Shown here: positions 17,195 through 26,646 of the stretch, in pieces
Numbering within the stretch: the first letter of the stretch is position 1
How the letters are laid out: every line of letters starts with the position of its first letter
NCBI GenBank assembly: GCA_947496465.1
Contig: CANMCX010000001.1
Coordinates: forward strand, 372,001 to 436,000
DNA from: Marinifilum_A sediminis
GTDB lineage: Bacteria > Bacteroidota > Bacteroidia > Bacteroidales > Marinifilaceae
Reading direction: 5' to 3'
Length of the DNA stretch: 64,000 nt
The notes under the pieces: model-generated
What the model was told of the DNA's origin: nothing
What the model saw: only the letters and a program-made list of their open reading frames with translations
The model's database searches: none
Program-made: the position numbers and the translations under genes

Positions 17195-18136
17195 ATGACA
17201 ATTCTAAAGAAATTAAGCTATCTCTTTATTTTTTTCACATTATCGGCTTGCAATGCTTGTAGTGATTCAAATAATGATTCTGATAACTCATCGAAAAACT
17301 CTTCAGAAGTTCCTGCTGGAAAGTATTCTGCCGTTTTTGGTGGCGGACCATTCTACTCGGGTGGAATGGAAGTAATGGAAGATTTAAAATCATCAGGTTT
17401 TTCAACTGTGATTATTTGGACCATACATATTGGCGCTGATGCTAGTATGAATTTTAACGACACACCTATTATCAATGCAGAAGGTGAATACATAGGAGAT
17501 CCAGAATGGAAAACCAGATTAGCTACCTTAACAACTGAACCAACTTCGGTTGACAGAATAGAACTTGGGGTTGGCGCATGGGGAGCTCAATCGTGGGAAA
17601 ATATTAAAAACTTAATTGCTACCGAAGGAATCGGTCCTGACACAAAACTTTACAAGGCTTTTCAAAAATTACAAGATATTACTGGTGCATCTGCAATTAA
17701 TTACGACGATGAAGTTACCTTCGATGTTCCTTCAACAGTTGAATTTAGCTTAATGCTTGCAGATATGGGATATAAAGTTGCGCTATGCCCTTTTAACGAA
17801 GATGAGTATTGGAAAGCGGTTTATGAACAAGTAGAAGCAAAACAGGCTGGAACTGTTGACCGAGTTTATTTGCAGTGCTACGCTGGTGGTTGGAAAAACA
17901 AACCTTCTCAGTGGAATCAATATTTCGGAGACTTAAAAGTATCCTACGGATTGTGGTGTCGAAATGGTGAAAACTGCAGTAATGGTGATAAACCAGCCAT
18001 TATTCAAGAAAAAATCTCTAACGAAAAAGAGAATATCGATGGTGGATTTATTTGGCTGTATGATGATATTCAAAAATGTGCTGCTTATGGAAAAAGCAGT
18101 TCCTATGCAAAAGCAATCAATGACGGGTTAGAATAA
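17195..18136 (+). CDS. Lipoprotein, possible glycosidase-like TIM barrel
   Basis: A 313-aa lipoprotein. The signal peptide ends in a lipobox (FFTLSAC, Cys at about 19), followed by a Ser/Asn/Asp-rich spacer. The mature domain starts AVFGGGPFYSGGMEVMEDL and alternates predicted strands and helices: STVIIWTIHIG, then ASAINYDDEVTFD, then KVALCPFNEDEYW, then RVYLQCYAGGW, then GGFIWLYDD. This order resembles a (beta/alpha)8 barrel of glycoside hydrolase or GH18-like type. The canonical DxxDxDxE of active GH18 is not present, so substrate and activity are unknown. Surface or periplasmic location is likely. Confidence 0.7.
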   Translation: MTILKKLSYLFIFFTLSACNACSDSNNDSDNSSKNSSEVPAGKYSAVFGGGPFYSGGMEVMEDLKSSGFSTVIIWTIHIGADASMNFNDTPIINAEGEYIGDPEWKTRLATLTTEPTSVDRIELGVGAWGAQSWENIKNLIATEGIGPDTKLYKAFQKLQDITGASAINYDDEVTFDVPSTVEFSLMLADMGYKVALCPFNEDEYWKAVYEQVEAKQAGTVDRVYLQCYAGGWKNKPSQWNQYFGDLKVSYGLWCRNGENCSNGDKPAIIQEKISNEKENIDGGFIWLYDDIQKCAAYGKSSSYAKAINDGLE

Positions 18137-18142
18137 TAGTAG

Positions 18143-18178
18143 AAAAAGGGAAATTCAACTCAATGAATTTCCCTTTTT
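18143..18178. terminator. Bidirectional intrinsic terminator
   Basis: A 15-bp perfect stem (18143-18157 with 18164-18178) with T runs on both strands. It lies between the convergent lipoprotein and mutS2 genes. Confidence 0.9.
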
Positions 18179-18197
18179 TATTTTAGATTCTATTTTC

Positions 18198-20699
18198 TTA
18201 ATCCATAGTTACAACCGTTATTCCCGATCCTCCCATTTGAATTTTCTCATCTCTAAAATGTCGAACCAAACCTACAGTCTGCAAATATTCGCGAATCAAC
18301 TGACGCAAAATTCCAGAGCCAGTTCCATGTAAAATTCTAAATTCTTTCACCTCTAGCATAATTGCCTCATCAACATGATTCATTACAATTTGTAATGCTT
18401 CATCGCCTCTCGTACCTCTAACATCCAAATCCTGTCTAAAATTCAGTTTCCTTTTGGAGATTCTCTCTTGAACCAATGCTGATGTTTGATTGTATGTCTT
18501 CTCTTGTTTCTTAACTTGTGATTTAGAAACTTTTGTAAGACGCTGAATTTTAACTGTTGTTTGTATACTTCCAAATGCAACAACAGCATTTTTATTATTG
18601 ATTTCAATCACTTCTCCAACAGAAGTTTGACTATCTAGTTTTACATTATCTCCTTTCTCAATTACACCAGGGTTGAATTGTTTCTTGGCTTTTACAACTG
18701 GCTTACTTGCTTTAACCTGATTTACTTCCTCTTTAGCTCCTCGATTTTTTTTCTTTTCGCGATTTTGAAGTTTCTGAATTTTTCGGTTGATTCTCTCCTC
18801 TTCCTCCAGTTCAGACTGAGTTAATTCAACTTTCGTCTCTTCAAATTCCTTTCTAACTTTTCTGGTTTTTTCTTTTTCGGCTTTACTCTCTTTAATCTCG
18901 CGAATGGTTTTTTCTATCGTTTTATTGGCGTTCTGAAGCAATTGTTTCGCCTCTTCCTGTGCCTTTTCGATAATATCTTTACGCAGTTTACTGGCATCTT
19001 TTAGCTCTTTATCGTATTGCTCAACAAGCTGGTTGAGTTTCTTATCGTTTCTGCGTATTTTATCTCTTTTACCTTCCCAATATCGCTTATCGCGAACAAT
19101 ATCACGCAAGTGTTTGTCAAAATTGATGTGATCTTCACCAATTTTATCGGTTGCCGCTTTTAATATTTCTTCCGGTAAGCCAATTTTTCTTGCAATTTCA
19201 AATGCAAATGAAGAACCTGGCTTGCCAACCTCCAATTGAAATAAAGGTCTCATTTGATGCGAATCGTAAAGCATAGCTCCATTCTCAATTCCGTCAGCTT
19301 CCGAAGCAAAGTGTTTTAAGCCGGAATAGTGAGTAGTGATTACACCAAGAACTTGTTTACGATTCAACTTATCTAATATCGATTCGGCAATCGCGCCACC
19401 CAATGCAGGCTCCGTTCCTGTTCCAAACTCATCAATCAATACCAAAGTATCTTTATCTGAATTACGAAGGAAATGTTTCATGTTCATCAAGTGAGAACTG
19501 TAGGTACTTAAGTCGTTCTCGATAGATTGCTCATCTCCAATATCAATGAAAATTTTGTCGTAAATACCAATCTTTGATTCCTCTTCCATGGGAACCAAAA
19601 AGCCACACTGAAACATGTACTGTAACAATCCTACTGTTTGCAAACAAACCGATTTACCACCGGCATTAGGACCTGAAATCAAAATAATTCTCTTATCATC
19701 GTCAATTTGAAGATTTAAAGGGATCACTTTTCTACCTTCATTTTTCAGGGTAAGATATAAAAGCGGATGTGTTGCTTTTTCCCATAACAGAGTTGGTGTA
19801 TTTACCATTTTAGGCAAAAGTGCATTCACTTGAATGCAGAACATTGCTTTTGCCCTGATAAAATCGATATTTGCTAAAAATTCGTAAGCGCGAAATAAAT
19901 CGTCGATATATGGTCGAAGTTGAGCTGTAAACTCTTGTAATATTTTAATAATCTCACGACGTTCAGCATACTCCAATTCTCGAATTTCATTGTTGGTTTC
20001 AACAATTTCGGCAGGTTCAATATAACTGGTTTTTCCTGTTGCCGATTCATCGTGTACAATCCCTTTGATCTTACGTTTGTGACCTGCAGGAATTGGAATT
20101 ACAATTCTACCATCACGAATAGAAAGTGCTACATCTCTATCCACCCAACCTTCACGTTGTGCCATCTTTAACATAGATTGCATGCGCTTTGATATGTTCG
20201 ATTGCTTCTGAATCAAAGAGCTTCTAATTTGCTGTAATTCGGGCGATGCATTATCCTTTATTCTTCCATTCTTTGTGATAATACCATTGATTCTTTCGAA
20301 AATGTATGGATACATTTTCACGTTGCCAGTTAATTTCAACAGGTATGGATAATCATCCTCATCCTTCTTCTCAAAAAAGCGAAGAATGGCAGAAATCGAC
20401 TCCAAAGAACGCTTTAAATTGTACAATTCCTCTAATTCCAGGTAAGTTCCATCAATACGAACTTTTTCCAAACTTCCTCTTACATCAATAAAGTAGCCAA
20501 TTGGAAAACTCTCTTCTTCCTGGCAAATGGTTTTAAATTCATTGGTTTCGTTTACCAAACGATTTACAGTTCTGTGCGAATTGGAAAAACGAATTTCATC
20601 AACTAAATCGCGACCAAGCGAACTTAGACATTGCTTTTTAACAAGTTCTCTAACTTTATCGAACCTTAGTTTTATTTCAAAATTATCTGGATATATCAC
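18198..20699 (-). CDS. mutS2: Endonuclease MutS2
   Basis: An 833-aa MutS-family protein of the MutS2 branch. Such proteins suppress recombination or process branched DNA, or rescue collided ribosomes, rather than repairing mismatches. It lacks the mismatch-recognition domain. Core/clamp helices occupy about 1-320, followed by an ABC-type ATPase with Walker A GPNAGGKS (343-350) and Walker B TLVLIDEFGTGTEP. A long charged coiled coil (about 520-640) and a C-terminal Smr nuclease domain (758-833) with DVRGTRGDEAL and HGTG (791-794) complete it. The start codon is GTG (20697-20699). No ATG fits better, and MIYPDNFE is the usual family N-terminus. Confidence 0.96.
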   Translation of the reverse strand: MIYPDNFEIKLRFDKVRELVKKQCLSSLGRDLVDEIRFSNSHRTVNRLVNETNEFKTICQEEESFPIGYFIDVRGSLEKVRIDGTYLELEELYNLKRSLESISAILRFFEKKDEDDYPYLLKLTGNVKMYPYIFERINGIITKNGRIKDNASPELQQIRSSLIQKQSNISKRMQSMLKMAQREGWVDRDVALSIRDGRIVIPIPAGHKRKIKGIVHDESATGKTSYIEPAEIVETNNEIRELEYAERREIIKILQEFTAQLRPYIDDLFRAYEFLANIDFIRAKAMFCIQVNALLPKMVNTPTLLWEKATHPLLYLTLKNEGRKVIPLNLQIDDDKRIILISGPNAGGKSVCLQTVGLLQYMFQCGFLVPMEEESKIGIYDKIFIDIGDEQSIENDLSTYSSHLMNMKHFLRNSDKDTLVLIDEFGTGTEPALGGAIAESILDKLNRKQVLGVITTHYSGLKHFASEADGIENGAMLYDSHQMRPLFQLEVGKPGSSFAFEIARKIGLPEEILKAATDKIGEDHINFDKHLRDIVRDKRYWEGKRDKIRRNDKKLNQLVEQYDKELKDASKLRKDIIEKAQEEAKQLLQNANKTIEKTIREIKESKAEKEKTRKVRKEFEETKVELTQSELEEEERINRKIQKLQNREKKKNRGAKEEVNQVKASKPVVKAKKQFNPGVIEKGDNVKLDSQTSVGEVIEINNKNAVVAFGSIQTTVKIQRLTKVSKSQVKKQEKTYNQTSALVQERISKRKLNFRQDLDVRGTRGDEALQIVMNHVDEAIMLEVKEFRILHGTGSGILRQLIREYLQTVGLVRHFRDEKIQMGGSGITVVTMD

Positions 20700-20730
20700 G
20701 TGCTAACTTTCTGTCTTAATTTATTCTTTG

Positions 20731-20738
20731 CAAAATTA
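20731..20738 (-). promoter_or_regulatory. Candidate -7 element for mutS2
   Basis: The minus strand reads TAATTTTG followed by C, 32 nt upstream of the GTG start. This supports a short leader and the GTG start. The -33 box is uncertain. Confidence 0.4.
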
Positions 20739-20763
20739 ACAAAACTGATGGATAGGCAAAAAG

Positions 20764-20793
20764 AAAGGAATAGCTCTTGTGAACTATTCCTTT
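20764..20793 (-). terminator. Hairpin downstream of the barrel-protein gene
   Basis: A 10-bp stem (AAAGGAATAG/CTATTCCTTT) with a 10-nt loop and A/T-rich flanks on both sides, 27 nt past the stop of the 20820-21413 gene. Confidence 0.65.
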
Positions 20794-20819
20794 TTATCTT
20801 CAACTGCTGATACTATTTT

Positions 20820-21413
20820 TTAAAATCTATAGGATAGTGTAATTTTAGCATCAGAATTAGTTAATCCAAAATTATAGCCATCTCTTCCCGATGTTTTATT
20901 ACCATTAAGTTCATATTCCTTTTCATACCAACTTATTCCCGGCGTAACCTCTGCTCCTAATACAATATGATCATTTATTGGATAATTAATACCTAAAACA
21001 AGATTTACTCCATAATTTTTAGATTTATTTTCTAATTTATCCATTGAATCATACATATTAGAAGAGAGTTCTTTTTCCTTATTCTTATAATATCCATAAA
21101 ATAAATCCCAACCATATTTAAATTTAAAGTTAGCAGTTAATTCACTATAATATTCTTTTCCTGCACTAAAACTAAAACCTAAACTTTTATATTCCTTATC
21201 TAAAACATTCAAATTCTCGGTTTCACTTTTAGAATTATTTAATGCTATAACATTAAACCTCCACATCGATTTCTCGTGCCCTATTTTATAAACAAAACCA
21301 AATTCGTCTAAATTATTAAAAGCAAGACCGATTTCCTTTACCCTATTCTTTTCTTGCCCAAATGATACATTTGCTATACAAACTATAACAATAAAAACTA
21401 ATATTTTTCTCAT
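20820..21413 (-). CDS. Small predicted outer-membrane beta-barrel protein
   Basis: A 197-aa protein with a signal peptide (VFIVIVCIANVSFGQE, cleavage after about residue 19). It is dominated by amphipathic strands (FGFVYKIGHEKSMWRFNVIAL, YGVNLVLGINYPI) and ends in an aromatic residue, DAKITLSYRF, the usual C-terminal signal of barrel proteins. No named family recognised. Probably an OmpW/OmpA-like 8-strand barrel of unknown role. It has its own terminator; the gene is more AT-rich than its neighbours. Confidence 0.72.
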   Translation of the reverse strand: MRKILVFIVIVCIANVSFGQEKNRVKEIGLAFNNLDEFGFVYKIGHEKSMWRFNVIALNNSKSETENLNVLDKEYKSLGFSFSAGKEYYSELTANFKFKYGWDLFYGYYKNKEKELSSNMYDSMDKLENKSKNYGVNLVLGINYPINDHIVLGAEVTPGISWYEKEYELNGNKTSGRDGYNFGLTNSDAKITLSYRF

Positions 21414-21560
21414 GTGTTAAATATTAACATTAATGCTTACTCTTAAGATTTTCAGCAACCTCTCCCTTTAGAATTTCATACTAAATATAATAATTATAAT
21501 GATTCAATAATAAACACATTCTTTATTTATCATTATTACAAATAAATAGATAAACAAAAA

Positions 21561-21582
21561 GCCCACACTTTCGTGCAGGCTC
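21561..21582 (-). terminator. Intrinsic terminator of the S9D peptidase gene
   Basis: An imperfect stem AGCC..CAC/GTG..GGCT with a small internal loop. On the minus strand it is followed by five T. Lies 25 nt past the stop. Confidence 0.6.
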
Positions 21583-21606
21583 TTTATTCTTTTAATAAGG
21601 CAAATA

Positions 21607-24036
21607 TTACTTATCTGCTACTTGTTTTTTATTCTTTACATGAGTTTCAAGCCATTGATCTTGCTCCCACAACATGTGCATGATATTTTCTTTTGATCGG
21701 TACGAATGACTTTCCTTTGGCAACATTACCAAACGAACTGTCGCTCCTAAACCTTTTAATGCATTAAAATAACGCTCACTTTGCATTGGATAAGTTCCTG
21801 AATTGTTATCAGCCTCACCATGAACCAATAGAAGTGCATGCTTCATTTTTTCAGCGTGCATAAAAGGAGACATGTTATAATATACCTTTGGTGCTTCCCA
21901 ATAGTTTCTTTCCTCGCTTTGGAAACCAAACGGAGTAAGAGTTCTGTTGTAAGCTCCACTTCGCGCAATACCTGCCGCAAATAAATCCGAATGAGTCAAC
22001 AAATTAGCTACCATAAATGCACCATAACTGTGTCCTCCACAAGCAACTCTTTCTCTATCGATATATCCCAAATCGTCAACCGCATCGATAGCTGCTTTTG
22101 CATTTGCAACTAACTGAGTGCGGAATGAGTCATTTGGTTCTTCATCACCCTCTCCAACAATTGGGAAAGAAGCATCATCTAAAACCGCATAACCACGAGT
22201 TACCCAAAATACAGGAGAAGCCCAATACAAATAGGTAAACTCATTTGGATTTGAAGTCGTTTGACCTGCACTAGCCTTATCCTTATATTCGGTTGGATAA
22301 GCCCAAAGAATCATTGGAACTCTCTCTTTTTTCTCCATATCGTATCCTACTGGAAGATATAAAGTTCCTGAAAGTTCAACGCCATCTTCTCTTTTGTAAT
22401 TAATCACTTCTTTATGAATTCCTTCGATACTCTTAAAAGGATTTTCAAAAGCAGTAATTTGCTCTAACTTCTTATTTTTAAGTTTTCTGAAGAAATAGTT
22501 AGGATACTCATTGTTTGACTCAATTCGAACCAGCAATTCTTTTTTATCCGCATCAAAATCTCTTAGACTTTCTAATTTATCAGTATACTTCGACTGGTAT
22601 AGACGCTTAGTTTCCTTACTCTTCAAATTAAATTTATCCAGGAATGGAAATTGACCTTCTTTTGAGTAACCAGCACCTAACAAATATGCATTATCACCAT
22701 CAAGAGCAAGAACTGATTTTCCATACTTGTTTCTCTTGCTTACAAAACTTCCTGGATCATTATATCTATCCTGATAGTTACGATCGTAAATCTTGATTGG
22801 AGCTACTGAAGCATCCGATGGGTTAAAAATATAAGATTTAGTATTACGACTATTCCACCAGTAATCATGAGCAATAGCCATTTTTTCTGTTCCCCACTCA
22901 ATATCGTAAAAACGATTGATTGTTTTCAAAATACTTTTTCCATTGCCATTAAAAGGAGCTTCTAACTGGAAAACTTCATCACGGAAATCAACTTTCGTTT
23001 CAGGATTTCCTCCATCTAAAGCTTCAACATAAATGATAGAAGCAGCTGCATCTGATCTCCACTGAACCGATCGACGACCTTTACGTACAGCCATAAATCC
23101 TTGTGGTAAATCTTCAATCAAAGGTACTGTTAATACATCCTCAACCTTTTTTGCATCCTTTGTATAGATAGTAGTTTTGGAAGGAAAACGATAGTAAGGT
23201 ACTAAGTAAGAAAATGGTTTCTCAACAACACTTATCATTACATAGTTACCATCAGGAGAGAAAGTAACACTTTTGTACATCGCAGCTGATAACCATTTTT
23301 CTGATGATCCGTCCAATTTAACTTTAAACAATTCAGACATTGCCAATTGTTCGAAGTTGAATTCATCTGTTTTATTTTTCAACAAATCCTGATAAGTTCT
23401 GTTTTGAGCCTTTTTACCAGCATTTTCGGAAATCGTTGGTCCTGATGGAATAGAACTTTTCGCATTAATTAATTCTTTTCTTGCTTCAGCAACAAATTTC
23501 ACCAATACCGATTCTCCATCTTTAAACCAATTGATAACATCTCTCAGGTTTGCATTAACTTTTCCTTCAGCAATTTTGTTTGCATTGGCCGTTTTTAGGT
23601 CCAAAACCCAAACTTCAACACCTTTAGCTGTTGTATTCGTCATTGCCAACTTTGATTGATCAGGAGACCATACAAAATTAGAAAATCGTGGATTTGTTGG
23701 TAATCCTTTGAATTGAATTGCATCATCCGATTTAGCACCCAATCGTCTTACTTTAACATTATTGTAATAGCTAACACGGCTGCCAATATTAGTCTTTGGA
23801 TCAATGCGAAGTCCCCCTAAACGCATTTCTTCCTGCGACAATTCGGCAATTGTTTTGTACGCATCACGATACAACAATACCATGTTCTCTTTGCTCTCAT
23901 CCATCAATACGGAAGGAGCTCGTTCAACATCAGCCAAATCCAAAATTTGTTTTGGAGGCTTTTGAAAGTCAATGTTATTTTGAGCATTGACATTTGCAGC
24001 TATAAAAAATAGCAGCACATAAATTAACTTTTTCAT
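21607..24036 (-). CDS. S9 family peptidase, glutamyl endopeptidase-like
   Basis: An 809-aa secreted serine peptidase with a signal peptide (VLLFFIAANVNAQ). The propeller domain spans about 60-530 and the alpha/beta-hydrolase domain about 540-800. The catalytic triad can be read as Ser670 (in GGHSYGAFMVANLL), Asp743 (in VHGEADNNSG) and His777 (in PKESHSYRS). The sequence around the triad and the order WAYPTEYKD/ASFPIVGEGDEEPND match the S9D glutamyl-endopeptidase type found in Bacteroidota and plastids. It probably degrades peptides in the periplasm. Monocistronic. Unrelated in detail to the S9A enzyme at 11230-13347. Confidence 0.9.
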   Translation of the reverse strand: MKKLIYVLLFFIAANVNAQNNIDFQKPPKQILDLADVERAPSVLMDESKENMVLLYRDAYKTIAELSQEEMRLGGLRIDPKTNIGSRVSYYNNVKVRRLGAKSDDAIQFKGLPTNPRFSNFVWSPDQSKLAMTNTTAKGVEVWVLDLKTANANKIAEGKVNANLRDVINWFKDGESVLVKFVAEARKELINAKSSIPSGPTISENAGKKAQNRTYQDLLKNKTDEFNFEQLAMSELFKVKLDGSSEKWLSAAMYKSVTFSPDGNYVMISVVEKPFSYLVPYYRFPSKTTIYTKDAKKVEDVLTVPLIEDLPQGFMAVRKGRRSVQWRSDAAASIIYVEALDGGNPETKVDFRDEVFQLEAPFNGNGKSILKTINRFYDIEWGTEKMAIAHDYWWNSRNTKSYIFNPSDASVAPIKIYDRNYQDRYNDPGSFVSKRNKYGKSVLALDGDNAYLLGAGYSKEGQFPFLDKFNLKSKETKRLYQSKYTDKLESLRDFDADKKELLVRIESNNEYPNYFFRKLKNKKLEQITAFENPFKSIEGIHKEVINYKREDGVELSGTLYLPVGYDMEKKERVPMILWAYPTEYKDKASAGQTTSNPNEFTYLYWASPVFWVTRGYAVLDDASFPIVGEGDEEPNDSFRTQLVANAKAAIDAVDDLGYIDRERVACGGHSYGAFMVANLLTHSDLFAAGIARSGAYNRTLTPFGFQSEERNYWEAPKVYYNMSPFMHAEKMKHALLLVHGEADNNSGTYPMQSERYFNALKGLGATVRLVMLPKESHSYRSKENIMHMLWEQDQWLETHVKNKKQVADK

Positions 24037-24362
24037 TTTTTTGTTGTTTTGGTATAGATATCATCCAAAAGGGATGGTTAGTTTTTTATTCTAAAGATCT
24101 TTCAAAAAAAAATCAATATTGAATGTAGAAAAATTACTTGTGAGGAAACCCTTTTTTTCGACAAAATGGCTATACAAGCAGATCAACAGATTTATTTTAA
24201 TATTACATGAATGTTAAATTGATTAGAAAAGAACATTTCAAATTCTTCTTTATTATGGAAATTATTGATTTAGTTTGGCTCTGCCCATTTTAAAAATATT
24301 CCCTTATCTTAGATGACTTTCAATAAAAAATTCGATAACTCAATACCATTAACCCTTAATTT
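24037..24362. other. Divergent intergenic region
   Basis: A 326-bp AT-rich gap between the divergently transcribed S9D peptidase and AGCS symporter genes. It must hold both promoters, but I found no full TAnnTTTG box close to either start. No gene or repeat seen. Confidence 0.6.
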
Positions 24363-26033
24363 ATGCATAGCATTAATGACTTTTTAACCCTAATTGAAGG
24401 ATATTTAGGAGGAAGCCAGTGGTTTCCATTTATTCTTATTGGAACCGGTTTATTCTTTACTATTTATCTAAAATTCCCACAATTCCGTTTTTTTAAACAT
24501 GCCATTAAAGTAGTTAGTGGCAAATACGACAAACCTGGTGAAAAAGGAGATGCTTCCCATTTTCAAGCTCTTACCACAGCTTTATCAGGAACCGTTGGTA
24601 CTGGAAATATTGCAGGTGTAGCTCTTGCCATTTACCTGGGAGGACCGGCAGCCTTATTTTGGATGTTGGTAACCGCATTTCTGGGTATGACTACCAAATT
24701 TGTTGAGGTTACACTTTCGCACAAATATCGTGAAACCGACGAAAAGGGTTTTATCTCTGGTGGACCGATGTACTACATGAAAAATAAGCTGAATATGAAA
24801 TGGCTAGCTGGTTTCTTTGCAGCCATGACTATTTTTTCTTCATTTGGAACAGGTAGTTTACCTCAGATTAACTCTATAACCAACTCTCTATATTCTACTT
24901 TTGGCTTCGATAAAATGATTGTAGGAGGAATCCTAACCGTTCTTTTAGCATTCGTAATTTTGGGAGGTATTAAGAGAATTGCCAAGGTAACCGAAAAGTT
25001 AGTTCCTAGTATGGCAATTATTTATTTTGTTGGTGCACTTGCCGTGATATTCTATAATTACGAAAATATTATTCCTTCGTTTGTTTCAATATTTACCAAT
25101 GTATTCTCAGGAACTGCAGCTGTTGGTGGATTTTTAGGTGCTGGTTTTTCTTATGCATTAACTAAAGGTGTAAATCGTGGATTGTTCAGTAATGAGGCTG
25201 GTCAGGGTTCGGCTCCAATTGCTCATGCTGCTGCCAGAACGGAAGAGCCTGTATCTGAAGGTATGGTTGCTATTTTAGAGCCATTTATTGATACAATTAT
25301 CATTTGTACATTAACAGGTTTGGTAATTCTTTCTTCAGGAGTATGGACTGAAAAATTACCGAATCGTTTCCAGTCAACTGATATGATTATAATGGCTGAC
25401 CAATATGATGATACAAAAGAAGAGGATAGAACCAAGCTGATTCAGTTTTTAGGCAATCAAGCTGAACTTCCTGTATTTTCAGGTGAGTTAAATGTTGAGC
25501 AAGGTGTTATCAAAAATCAAATCAGCATTATCAATGCTCGATCCATAGCTGAAAAAGTTATGGTATACACTACCAATGATGATTTGTATACAGGAAGTAT
25601 TAAAATACAGGATGGAAAATCTATATCTGAAAATGGAGTGTACTTTAAAGGTAATTCACTTGTTCACTCAGCACCACTAACTGCAGAAGCATTCTCCAGA
25701 AGTTTACTTGGTGATTGGGGACGTTGGATTGTGTCAATTGGATTACTGTTATTTGCATTCTCTACAGCCATAGCTTGGGCGTATTATGGTGGTCGTTCTG
25801 TAACTTATTTATTTGGAGCTAAAGGAGTTTTACCATACAGAATTATCTATTGTGCCGGATTTTTTATTGCCTCTTTTGCCGATACTACCATTATCTGGAC
25901 CATTTCAGGTATCACAATTGTTTTAATGGCTCTGCCCAACTTGGCAGGTATATTAATGTTGCATAAGGATATGAAATCAACTCTAAACACCTATTGGGAT
26001 AAGTTCAAAAAAGAACATCCCGAAGAGGTCTAA
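24363..26033 (+). CDS. Alanine/glycine:cation symporter (AGCS family) with large extra loop
   Basis: A 556-aa inner-membrane sodium:amino-acid symporter. Family signatures: LSGTVGTGNIAGVALAIYLGG near 75, GPMYYMKNKL, and NEAGQGSAPIAHAAA in the second half. Typical AGCS proteins are roughly 450-500 aa. This one has about 95 extra hydrophilic residues (about 345-440, with EEDRTKLIQFLGNQ and YTTNDDLYTGSIKIQDG) between two membrane helices. The loop is in frame and contains a predicted strand-rich patch, so it may be a small extracytoplasmic domain. Substrate (Ala, Gly or other) cannot be told from sequence. Strong terminator follows. Confidence 0.92.
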   Translation: MHSINDFLTLIEGYLGGSQWFPFILIGTGLFFTIYLKFPQFRFFKHAIKVVSGKYDKPGEKGDASHFQALTTALSGTVGTGNIAGVALAIYLGGPAALFWMLVTAFLGMTTKFVEVTLSHKYRETDEKGFISGGPMYYMKNKLNMKWLAGFFAAMTIFSSFGTGSLPQINSITNSLYSTFGFDKMIVGGILTVLLAFVILGGIKRIAKVTEKLVPSMAIIYFVGALAVIFYNYENIIPSFVSIFTNVFSGTAAVGGFLGAGFSYALTKGVNRGLFSNEAGQGSAPIAHAAARTEEPVSEGMVAILEPFIDTIIICTLTGLVILSSGVWTEKLPNRFQSTDMIIMADQYDDTKEEDRTKLIQFLGNQAELPVFSGELNVEQGVIKNQISIINARSIAEKVMVYTTNDDLYTGSIKIQDGKSISENGVYFKGNSLVHSAPLTAEAFSRSLLGDWGRWIVSIGLLLFAFSTAIAWAYYGGRSVTYLFGAKGVLPYRIIYCAGFFIASFADTTIIWTISGITIVLMALPNLAGILMLHKDMKSTLNTYWDKFKKEHPEEV

Positions 26034-26047
26034 ATAATTTCGATCAC

Positions 26048-26079
26048 AAAAAAAGGGACGGTTTTCTGTCCCTTTTTTT
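26048..26079 (+). terminator. Intrinsic terminator of the AGCS gene
   Basis: A 12-bp perfect stem (26048-26059 with 26068-26079), GGGAC/GTCCC core, 8-nt loop, seven T. Confidence 0.9.
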
Positions 26080-26117
26080 GTATTTTATTATCTGGTAAAA
26101 AATCACAAATCAGTAAA

Positions 26118-26627
26118 ATGGAAAATAGAGATTGGAGTCATTTTGTTCGTAAAATTCACATTAATGTGCCTATCGAAAAAGTCTACAAGTGTTGGGCTAC
26201 CAGGCATAAATTGGAAAGATGGTTTCTTAAAAAAGTAACATTCAGAAGTGAAAATGGAGCTAAAAGAGCGTCAAAAGAATTTACTCAGACTGGTGATACC
26301 TATATATGGAAGTGGCACAATTGGGACGATGAGCAAAAAGGAAAGATTATTGAAGCAAACGGAAAAGATAAAATAGTATTTCAATTTGCCGATAACACCG
26401 TGAAAATAGAATTAAGTCGCCAAAAAGGAATGACTCTGGTAAAATTAACTCAAAGCGACATTAAATTGGATGAAGACAGTAAAATGAACAACTATGTTGG
26501 TTGCAGCAATGGATGGACATTTTGGATGACCAATCTTAAATCTTACCTGGAATATCATGTGCTTTTACATGATAGAACAGAAGATCCACTACACCCTAAT
26601 GATGGATTCGAATATGTCAACATGTAA
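26118..26627 (+). CDS. SRPBCC/AHSA1-like protein
   Basis: A 169-aa cytoplasmic protein of the START-like fold: INVPIEKVYKCWATRHKLERWF at the N-terminus, TYIWKWHNWDDEQKGKI in the middle, and a long C-terminal helix with GCSNGWTFWMTNLKSYLEY. Compared with the 1205-1588 protein it has an extended C-terminus. The ligand is unknown. It is 19 bp upstream of an AraC-type regulator on the same strand, so the two are probably co-transcribed. Confidence 0.8.
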   Translation: MENRDWSHFVRKIHINVPIEKVYKCWATRHKLERWFLKKVTFRSENGAKRASKEFTQTGDTYIWKWHNWDDEQKGKIIEANGKDKIVFQFADNTVKIELSRQKGMTLVKLTQSDIKLDEDSKMNNYVGCSNGWTFWMTNLKSYLEYHVLLHDRTEDPLHPNDGFEYVNM

Positions 26628-26646
26628 TCACCAATCTTATTAATTA

